Origin: Planctomycetota bacterium
GTDB lineage: Bacteria; Planctomycetota; SZUA-567; H5-PLA8; CALKMO01
Direction of reading: 5' to 3'
DNA length: 13,913 nt
Assembly: GCA_026417845.1 (NCBI GenBank)
Contig: JAOACM010000054.1
Span: forward strand, 1-13,913
Part shown: positions 6,730 to 12,236 of the stretch, piece by piece
Layout: the number at the start of each line of letters is the position of its first letter
Position numbering within the stretch: the stretch's first letter is position 1
Translations under genes and position numbers: made by a program
Notes under the pieces: model-generated
Seen by the model: only the letters and a program-made list of their open reading frames with translations
What the model was told of the DNA's origin: nothing
Databases searched by the model: none

Positions 6730-7785
6730 ATGAGCATCCGGCCAGAACTGGCGGGCCGGCCCTCCCAGACCCGTCCGCCTTCGGGACCATGTCGGCTCCG
6801 GCGGAGTCTTCCGCCGGATCTGGTTATCGCGTCTCCCGAGTGGCCCAGCCTCGTTGGGAAAATTCCATATCTCGACGTCCGTCTCGAACAGTCGTTCCGC
6901 TTCGGCCACGGGATATGGCGGGCGGTGGTGCTCAAGGACGCCACCTACGAGAAGTGGGGAACGCTTTCCGGCGGCATGACCATGCTCGTGGAGAGCGCCG
7001 GCGAAGCCGATCTTGTGGCCTATCACGGGTGGCGGAAGATCGAGGGGTTCGAGGACATCGGCGTCGAGAAGACGCTGGATGCGCTGGAGAACCTCCGGCG
7101 GTTCCTGGACGGCGTGAACTCCGAGCGCGCATCGCTGGGCATGCCGCCGCTGGTGCTTTCCGGCCGCGGGGAACGGTACATCCACAGGACGTTCGAGGAG
7201 CTTCAGCGGCCGGGAACGCAGCTTCACCCGCGGCGGCAGGTGTTCGAACAGATGGGCGGCATATATCGCGCGGTGGAACAGATTCTGGATGCGTTACCCC
7301 GTCCGCACATGTTCAACCCTCATATCAGGGAGATAATGCTCGGAGAAGGCGTCTCCAGTTCGGTGCGGGGAAGCGAATACGTTCCCGAGCAGGGCCAGGT
7401 GGTGATGTTCACGCTGGCGCTTGGCGCGGCGCGGCGCACATTCGTGGGATTGTTTCTCCACGAGCTCGGCCATGCGATGGCCAGGCGGATGCTCGAAGAC
7501 GACTCGGAGGCCGGGTTTTTTGAGGAACGCCATGGTTTTCTCAGGGCGACCGGCGCCTTCCTGGGGGTGGATTTCTGGATCGGCCGGGAGGACCGGGTGT
7601 TCTACCAGACAGATATTGAGGAATTTCTTGCCGAGACCTTCATGCACTATGTGGCGGCTGGCGACTGCCTCAGGGCTCACATCGCGTCTTTCGGCGACGG
7701 GAAGATCGCACGCTGCTGGACCGAAGTTTACGAAGCCTTCCGGGACAGATATTTCTCAGGCATCGAGTACTCATGCCAGACGTAA
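6730..7785 (+). CDS. HELGH zinc metallopeptidase-like protein of unassigned family
   Basis: This 351-residue protein has a zinc-protease motif in FVGLFLHELGHAMARRM: His244, catalytic Glu245 and His248 of HELGH. A downstream EEFLAETFMHYV (297-308) offers Glu298 or Glu302 as third zinc ligand, the gluzincin arrangement seen for example in ATLF-like peptidases. No signal peptide or membrane segment is seen, so it is probably cytosolic. Residues 1-30 are Arg/Pro/Ser-rich and look unlike the rest. An in-frame TAG at 6718-6720 makes ATG 6730 the earliest possible start, and no in-frame ATG, GTG or TTG appears again until residue 66. The gene stands alone between the repeat element and ftcD, so context gives no substrate. 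I do not recognise the protein as a named family; zinc-peptidase activity is inferred from the motif. Confidence 0.85.
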   Translation: MSIRPELAGRPSQTRPPSGPCRLRRSLPPDLVIASPEWPSLVGKIPYLDVRLEQSFRFGHGIWRAVVLKDATYEKWGTLSGGMTMLVESAGEADLVAYHGWRKIEGFEDIGVEKTLDALENLRRFLDGVNSERASLGMPPLVLSGRGERYIHRTFEELQRPGTQLHPRRQVFEQMGGIYRAVEQILDALPRPHMFNPHIREIMLGEGVSSSVRGSEYVPEQGQVVMFTLALGAARRTFVGLFLHELGHAMARRMLEDDSEAGFFEERHGFLRATGAFLGVDFWIGREDRVFYQTDIEEFLAETFMHYVAAGDCLRAHIASFGDGKIARCWTEVYEAFRDRYFSGIEYSCQT

Positions 7786-8054
7786 TCGCGTCGGGCGGCC
7801 GGGGTTGCGCCCGCGAGCCGTCCTCCCGGGCAGCCCGGCAGCGTTCGATTCCCGCAATTCCGGCGGCCAGCCCGGCATCCGGGGATGTTCCTATGGGCGT
7901 GCGGGAGCAGCCGCCGCGAAGGCCGGCGCCGCGCGGCTGTCGGACGGGATTGCGCGCGCACCCATCCCGGACCCGCCGGGGGTTGGCCGCATGTCCGCGC
8001 GCCGTCCGCGGCGGGCCCGGCAAGGGTGCGGGAAGTCCCTGACGGAGGCGAACG
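7786..8054. other. Non-coding gap between metallopeptidase and ftcD genes
   Basis: This GC-rich gap of 269 bases has no credible gene. A 6-bp stem CGGGCG (7792-7797) / CGCCCG (7808-7813) with a 10-nt loop starts seven bases after the metallopeptidase stop and may serve as a weak terminator, though no T-run follows. The last bases carry the ftcD ribosome binding site GGAGG (8044-8048). I see no clear promoter. Confidence 0.5.
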
Positions 8055-9767
8055 ATGTCCGATAGAATAATCCTCTGCGAGCCTAATTTCAGCGAGGGGC
8101 GCGACAGGGGAATAATCGGGGCGATAGCCTCGGAGATCCGGAGCGTCCCCGGTGTGACGTTGATTGAGATGGAGGCCGACGCGGATATCAACCGCACCGT
8201 GGCCACGTTCGCCGGCCCTCCCGAAGCTGTCGTCGAAGCTGCCTTCCGCGCCACAAGGCGCGCAGTGAAGCTGATAGACATGTCGGTACACCACGGGGCT
8301 CACCAGAGGCAGGGCGCGGCCGACGTCTGTCCGCTGGTGCCGATAGCCGGCGTGTCGCTGGCGGAGTGCGCGGAGTACGCCCGGGGCCTCGGCGCGCGAG
8401 TGGGCGGGGAGCTTGGAATTCCCGTCTACATGTATGGCGAGGCGGCGCTGATCCCGCAGCGGCGCGATCTCCGCAGAGTTCGCCGTGGCGAATACGAAGC
8501 GCTCCCGGAAAAACTCGGAAAGCCCGAATGGAAGCCGGACTACGGACCGGCCAGGTTCGATCCGAAGGCGGGGGCGATCGCGATAGGTGCGCGCGAGTTT
8601 CTGGTTGCCTTCAACGTGAACCTCGATACCTCGGATCCTTCACATGCAGAGGCGATAGCCGGGAAAATCAGAACGAGCGGTGCGGTCCTGAAAGACGGGT
8701 CCGGGAAGCCGCTCAGGGATTCCAGAGGCCGGAAGCTGCGCGAACCTGGCATGTTCCAATCTTGTCGCGCGACAGCATGGATGCTCGAACGGTTCAAGGT
8801 CGCGCAGGTGGCGGTCGCCATATCCGATTACAACGTCACTCCCATGCACGCCGTGTTCGATGCCGTCTGCGAACTGGCGCGCGAACGCGGGGTGAGAGTT
8901 ACCGGCGCGGAAGTGATAGGAATGATACCTAAGGCGGTGCTGGTGCAGGCCGGCATACACTACCGCAGGAAAAGCGGGAGATCGTCCGGGCTGCCGGAGA
9001 TGGAGCTGATCCGGGTCGCTGCCGCCTCTATGGGGCTGGACGACATATCCCGGTTCGATCCGGCGAGGAAAGTGCTTGAATTCGCCATAGGGCGGAAGCC
9101 GGAGATAAAAGACCTGCTGACGCTGGCTGAATTCGCCGACCGGCTGTCCATGGACGAGTCCTCGCCTGGCGGCGGGTCGGCATCCACATTTTCCGCAGCC
9201 ATGGCGGCGGCCCTGAGCGCGCTGTGTTGCAACTTTTCGATGGGCCGCGGGAGCCTCGGCGGGCAGATGAAGAACGGCGAAGCCGACATCCTGTCCGAGT
9301 GTGCCGTCAATTCGCAGAAACTTAAAGATGCCTTCCTCGACATGCTGCAGGAGGAGTCTGCGGTAGAACGGAAGGAGATGGACGCGGAAGCCATGCCGGA
9401 GAAGACGGCGGAGCAGAAGGCTGCGCGACGGCAGGCGATGCTCGCCGCCGCCAGGGAAGGGCTGAGAATATCCGCGGCCAAGCTCGAACGTCTCCTCCGT
9501 CTCCTGGCGCTCATAAGGAAGGCCGTCGCCTGCGCATCCGCCGGCGCCGCTGTCGAGGCGATCGAGGCGGCCGAACTTGCGTTCGCCGCCGCCCGCGCGA
9601 CCGCATCCAGGGCGGCATCGCGCCTGAGGCTGGCGCGCGACCCCAAGACGGTCGCCTACGGCGAATCTGATATCGCCTCCCAGATGGACCACGCGAAGAA
9701 ACTGCTGGAGGAGATCAGAGAACTAGCTTGGCGCACGGCCGGATCCCCGCCGGAATCTTCCAGGTAA
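8055..9767 (+). CDS. ftcD: Glutamate formimidoyltransferase fused to a divergent formimidoyl-THF cyclodeaminase domain
   Basis: The 570-residue product has the layout of animal FTCD. The formiminotransferase part (about 3-330) moves the formimino group of formiminoglutamate to tetrahydrofolate in histidine breakdown and one-carbon supply. It aligns with human FTCD: CEPNFSEG (8-15), NRTVATFAGPPEAVVEAAF (46-64), LIDMSVHHGAHQRQGAADVC (73-92) and PVYMYGEAA (123-131). His83 matches the catalytic His82, although the usual HPRMG reads HQRQG. The second part (about 354-560) begins as a cyclodeaminase (LAEFADRLSMDESSPGGGSA at 357-376), but the usual DADAEAF-like block reads EESAVER (433-439), and the later SD and GA..N motifs are replaced by Ala/Arg-rich helix (about 490-525). 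This suggests a structural or inactive cyclodeaminase half. The start is ATG with GGAGG at 8044-8048, 6 nt upstream. No hut genes are visible nearby. Confidence 0.93.
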   Translation: MSDRIILCEPNFSEGRDRGIIGAIASEIRSVPGVTLIEMEADADINRTVATFAGPPEAVVEAAFRATRRAVKLIDMSVHHGAHQRQGAADVCPLVPIAGVSLAECAEYARGLGARVGGELGIPVYMYGEAALIPQRRDLRRVRRGEYEALPEKLGKPEWKPDYGPARFDPKAGAIAIGAREFLVAFNVNLDTSDPSHAEAIAGKIRTSGAVLKDGSGKPLRDSRGRKLREPGMFQSCRATAWMLERFKVAQVAVAISDYNVTPMHAVFDAVCELARERGVRVTGAEVIGMIPKAVLVQAGIHYRRKSGRSSGLPEMELIRVAAASMGLDDISRFDPARKVLEFAIGRKPEIKDLLTLAEFADRLSMDESSPGGGSASTFSAAMAAALSALCCNFSMGRGSLGGQMKNGEADILSECAVNSQKLKDAFLDMLQEESAVERKEMDAEAMPEKTAEQKAARRQAMLAAAREGLRISAAKLERLLRLLALIRKAVACASAGAAVEAIEAAELAFAAARATASRAASRLRLARDPKTVAYGESDIASQMDHAKKLLEEIRELAWRTAGSPPESSR

Positions 9768-9801
9768 CAGCGTGTCGAGTGCGATACGGCACCCGTCCCT
9801 G

Positions 9802-9813
9802 TGCACATGTGCA
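9802..9813. promoter_or_regulatory. 12-bp perfect palindrome upstream of the secreted thioredoxin-like gene
   Basis: TGCACATGTGCA is its own reverse complement. It lies 41 nt upstream of the proposed -35 box at 9855. A second short palindrome GCGAA-T-TTCGC (9821-9831) follows 7 nt later. Both are plausible dimeric regulator sites; no regulator is encoded nearby. Confidence 0.35.
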
Positions 9814-9854
9814 TAAAAGAGCGAATTTCGCGCAGAATCGTGCGGGTTATTTTA

Positions 9855-9884
9855 TTGATAGGAATGGCAATTCCGTGGTAAAGT
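9855..9884 (+). promoter_or_regulatory. Sigma-70-like promoter of the secreted thioredoxin-like gene
   Basis: TTGATA (9855-9860; 5 of 6) and TAAAGT (9879-9884; 4 of 6) are 18 nt apart in a locally AT-rich stretch. The spacer contains an inverted repeat GGAAT-GGCA-ATTCC (9861-9874) that would place a bound repressor between the boxes. The predicted start near 9891 gives a leader of about 130 nt. Confidence 0.45.
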
Positions 9885-9977
9885 GGATAAGGTGGTGTGA
9901 GGGGAGATGCCGGACGCGTTTTTTAAGAATTGCGGATCGAAACGTCTTTGCGGTTCGTTCGTCTTAAGATTTGAATG

Positions 9978-9999
9978 GGGGAACTGGTTGGGGTTCCCC
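9978..9999 (+). promoter_or_regulatory. 5'-leader hairpin upstream of the secreted thioredoxin-like gene
   Basis: A perfect 7-bp inverted repeat GGGGAAC (9978-9984) / GTTCCCC (9993-9999) with an 8-nt loop lies 9 nt before the Shine-Dalgarno GGAGGAG (10009-10015). A further AT/AT pair outside a G-G mismatch extends it to 9975-10002. It could stabilise the mRNA or modulate ribosome access. Confidence 0.45.
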
Positions 10000-10021
10000 G
10001 ATGGATCGGGAGGAGATACTG

Positions 10022-10666
10022 ATGAAGCGCCTGATCCCCTGGATGCTTGCGGCCGGCTTTATTGCCGGTTCCGCCGAAGCGCAGAACGAGCTGCCGAAGT
10101 TCTCCCGGTCGTACAGCCCGGGAAATTACAGCGGGCTGAGCTGGTCCAGCAAGACGCCCGACGCCGCGCTCAAGGACGGTAGACCGGTGGTTCTCTTCGT
10201 GTACTTCCCCGAGCTTGCCGACAAGCGGCCCAACAATATTGCATACAACATCGAAATCAGGTGTCTGGCCGACGAAAAACTCAAGGAGATACTGGGCAAG
10301 GTGACGCTGGTAAAGCTGAGCGCCAAAAGCGCGGCCCAGCTCCCGCGAAGCTTCGGCCAGACGTCCACCGCCAGCCTTTACGTCATAGACCAGACCGGGC
10401 AGCCGATATACAAGTGGGTGGATACGGCCCCTACGGCTCAGGAGCTGCTTCCCGCACTGCAACAGGCCGTAGCCCTGGTGGACCAGCAGGTGAAGAAGAA
10501 GGTGGTGGCCTCGGAGCCGATACTAAAGCTCCCGCCTCCGCCAGTAAAGGATGAGAAGAAGGATCCCGCGCCGAAGCAGGATGCCAAGGATCAGCAGAAG
10601 GATCAGAAGAAGGACCAGCCTGCCGACGAGGTCCCGAAGAAGAAGAAGGTAGTGGACGAGGATTGA
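10022..10666 (+). CDS. Secreted thioredoxin-fold-like protein with charged C-terminal tail
   Basis: This 214-residue protein has a clear signal peptide (Lys-Arg, hydrophobic core, likely cut after SAEA at residue 20), so it is exported. Residues about 45-152 read like a thioredoxin-type domain: a PVVLFVYF strand (55-62), a VTLVKLSA strand (94-101), a SLYVIDQTGQPIYKWV hairpin (118-133) and a final helix. It has no CXXC; Cys81 is the only cysteine, and the position of the usual cis-proline is occupied by Thr-Ala-Ser. It is therefore unlikely to be a redox enzyme and more likely a scaffold or binding protein. The tail (about 172-214) is rich in Lys, Asp, Gln and Pro and probably disordered. The start is ATG with GGAGGAG at 10009-10015, 6 nt upstream; a TTG 17 codons earlier would bury the signal peptide. 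No partner gene is adjacent. The fold assignment is inference. Confidence 0.85.
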   Translation: MKRLIPWMLAAGFIAGSAEAQNELPKFSRSYSPGNYSGLSWSSKTPDAALKDGRPVVLFVYFPELADKRPNNIAYNIEIRCLADEKLKEILGKVTLVKLSAKSAAQLPRSFGQTSTASLYVIDQTGQPIYKWVDTAPTAQELLPALQQAVALVDQQVKKKVVASEPILKLPPPPVKDEKKDPAPKQDAKDQQKDQKKDQPADEVPKKKKVVDED

Positions 10667-10821
10667 GGCTGCTCCCCCCACGCGTGACCGGGAGCGGCCG
10701 TTTCGATCTCCCGCCCATAATGTTACCCCTCCATTGGTTGTGGCCGGCCGGGCCTTGTGACTGCCGGCTGGGTCATCCCGGACATAGGCAGAGTTGCGAT
10801 GTCAGTCCGTTTGGAATCCGG

Positions 10822-10844
10822 GCGTTTCCGTTTCGAACGGACGC
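10822..10844. terminator. Hairpin, possible terminator of the thioredoxin-like gene
   Basis: TCCGTT (10827-10832) and AACGGA (10836-10841) form a perfect 6-bp stem with a TCG loop. GCG (10822-10824) and CGC (10842-10844) add three pairs beyond a TT bulge. No run of T follows on the plus strand, so an intrinsic terminator is uncertain; it could equally be an operator. Confidence 0.25.
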
Positions 10845-10912
10845 AAACCGCCCATCACCGGGTAGCGCATCGTTAAGGGCTTCGAAATCGCCCTGCCGGA
10901 TCTTCCGCGCCG

Positions 10913-10941
10913 TGGACTTTCCGTCGCGACCGCAATAATAT
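10913..10941 (+). promoter_or_regulatory. Putative promoter of the EamA transporter gene
   Basis: TGGACT (10913-10918; 4 of 6) is followed after 17 nt by TAATAT (10936-10941; 4 of 6) in the only AT-rich spot of this region. The start near 10948 would give a leader of about 75 nt containing the hairpin at 10956-10968. Confidence 0.35.
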
Positions 10942-11023
10942 CTCTTCCCGTCCGTTCGCTCTGAGCGATGGAACGGTCCAGGCGCCCCCCGCGCGCGGGA
11001 CGAGGGGAGGAATTCCAGCTTTG

Positions 11024-11935
11024 ATGCGGCAACCTGATGAGGGAGGAGGCGTAATTGCGGGCCGCGCGATGGTGCTCGGCGCCGCGCTGTTGTGGAGCAC
11101 GGCCGGAGCGGCGATCAAATACGTCTCGGTCGAGGGAAGCGAGATAAGGGCCGGCCTCCAGATCGCCGGATGCCGCTCCCTCATCGCCGGCCTGGCGCTC
11201 CTGCCCCTGGCCGGGCGCGGCGTGCTGAGGCTCGACCGCACCGCTGGAGTCACCGCGATAGCCTACGCCTTTACCGTCACCTCCTTCGCCCTGGCCAACA
11301 GGCTCACAACCGCCGCCAACGCCATCTTCATTCAGGACAGCGGCCTGCTGTTCCTTCTGATCCTCGGCCCCTGGCTGCTCAAGGAAAAGAACCGCGCTGC
11401 GGATTACGCCGCCATCGTCGCGCTGCTGGCCGGCCTGGCGATACTGGTCTTCATGGACGGGGCGGAAGAGGACAAGCCCATGAAGGCACTGGGTAACGTC
11501 GTGGCGCTTTTCTCCGCCCTGACCTTCGCGCTTACGATTGCGGGTCTGCGCGCCAACAGGGAGGGGAACCCGGCCACGCCTGTCATCTGGGGCAACTTCC
11601 TTGCGGCGGCGATGTGCGCTCCCGCCTTTTATCCCTTCATGCTCGCCACGCCCCGAAACGCGGCGGCCGTTGCGTACCTGGGCGTCTTCCAGCTCGGCCT
11701 CAGCTACTTCCTGTTCTCGCGCGGCATAAGGCGGCTGAGCGCGGTCGAGGCGGCAATCGTATCGTTCGTCGAGCCGGTGCTGAACCCCGTCTGGACTTAC
11801 CTCCTGTGCAACGAAATCCCCGGCCACTGGGCCCTTCTTGGCTGCGCTGTCATTGCGTTTACGGTGCTGACCCATTCGGTGGTTTCGGCGATCGGGAAGC
11901 GGCGGGCGCAGCCAGCGGCAGGTGCACGGCCGTAA
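11024..11935 (+). CDS. DMT-superfamily (EamA-type) membrane transporter
   Basis: This 303-residue inner-membrane protein has the two-EamA-repeat layout of the drug/metabolite transporter superfamily, with about ten hydrophobic segments. Repeat one (about 14-145) starts with MVLGAALLWSTAGAAIKYV and contains FIQDSGLLFLLILGPWLLKE. Repeat two (about 155-290) contains AIVSFVEPVLNPVWTYLLCN followed by EIPG, the typical final P-x-x and acidic-helix arrangement. Such proteins export metabolites or amino acids, but the substrate cannot be told from sequence. A GGGGAGG at 11004-11010 is 13 nt from the ATG and 10 nt from an in-frame TTG at 11021, so the start may be one codon earlier. The last three codons and the TAA (11924-11935) lie inside copy B of the dispersed repeat, so the element appears to have set the C-terminus. 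It converges with the M14 peptidase gene. Confidence 0.92.
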   Translation: MRQPDEGGGVIAGRAMVLGAALLWSTAGAAIKYVSVEGSEIRAGLQIAGCRSLIAGLALLPLAGRGVLRLDRTAGVTAIAYAFTVTSFALANRLTTAANAIFIQDSGLLFLLILGPWLLKEKNRAADYAAIVALLAGLAILVFMDGAEEDKPMKALGNVVALFSALTFALTIAGLRANREGNPATPVIWGNFLAAAMCAPAFYPFMLATPRNAAAVAYLGVFQLGLSYFLFSRGIRRLSAVEAAIVSFVEPVLNPVWTYLLCNEIPGHWALLGCAVIAFTVLTHSVVSAIGKRRAQPAAGARP

Positions 11936-12072
11936 CTGCGGGGTTCGGGATGTATGGGCCCCGGATGCCCGATCTGTTCCCATCCGCCCGGTTTCGAAGG
12001 GTCCGGATCGGTATGGGCAAGGGCGCATCCCCTGCGGATCGCCGGAAGGCTTTGATCTGCGGCCATGCGCCC
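11924..12072 (+). repeat. Dispersed fold-back repeat element, copy B
   Basis: This 149-nt copy is homologous to 6529-6678. It has the same left end (GCACGGCCGTAACTGC, 14 of 16 as in copy A), the same GAAGGCTTTG at 12045-12054 and the same CGGCCATGCGCCC at 12060-12072. Its ends are also inverted repeats (GCACGGCCGTA, 11924-11934, against the complement of 12058-12068, 9 of 11). At the same relative position as in copy A an apical hairpin forms from different bases: ATCCG+CCC (11982-11989) with GGG+CGGAT (11999-12001, 12004-12008). It sits between convergent genes, and its left end contributes the terminal Ala-Arg-Pro-stop of the EamA gene. It has no coding capacity. Confidence 0.75.
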
Positions 12073-12236
12073 GCCGGCGGCGCAGCGCCCGGCCGCGAAC
12101 TCCTCAGCCAGCGCGGAAAGGTCTCCGGCGCTTTCGTCCGGGCCTCCGCCCGCTTTCGAACTCCCCTGCCCGCAGAGAAAGCCCGCCCGCCGGATGCGCC
12201 GGATGGGCGCCCTCCCTGCAGCATCGCGGCAGACGG
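11936..12236. other. Convergent intergenic region after EamA and M14 peptidase genes
   Basis: About 300 bases with no credible gene. The left half is repeat copy B (to 12072). A GC-rich hairpin abuts it at 12073-12093, and a further stem GCGCC-GGATG-GGCGC lies at 12196-12210, 27 nt beyond the M14 stop. No canonical T-tract terminator is visible on either strand. Confidence 0.55.
12073..12093. terminator. GC-rich hairpin abutting repeat copy B, possible bidirectional terminator
   Basis: GCCG-GGCG (12073-12076, 12079-12082) pairs with CGCC-CGGC (12086-12093), giving eight GC pairs with a 2-nt bulge and a 3-nt loop. It lies between convergent genes, where a shared terminator is expected, but lacks a T-run on either side. 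It could also be part of the repeat boundary, although copy A lacks it. Confidence 0.3.

Larger units (their letters stand above)
10667..11023. other. Intergenic region between the thioredoxin-like and EamA genes
   Basis: About 350 bases without a credible gene. A 6-bp stem CGGGAG (10689-10694) / CTCCCG (10708-10713) follows the thioredoxin-like stop but lacks a T-run. A stronger hairpin TCCGTT-TCG-AACGGA (10827-10841), extended by GCG/CGC to 10822-10844 across a 2-nt bulge, lies mid-region. A smaller one, TCGCT-CTG-AGCGA (10956-10968), lies in the EamA leader. The motif CCGTT or its complement recurs four times with flanking matches (about 10807, 10828-10840, 10952, 10972). Confidence 0.5.

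Noticed and set aside
8640..9692. 350-codon minus-strand frame opposite ftcD
   Set aside because: Antisense of a recognisable FtcD-type protein, with no motif of its own.
10802..12028. 408-codon minus-strand frame across the EamA gene and the gap before it
   Set aside because: Extremely Arg/Gly/Gln/Glu-rich without hydrophobic core, and it overlaps a convincing ten-helix transporter.
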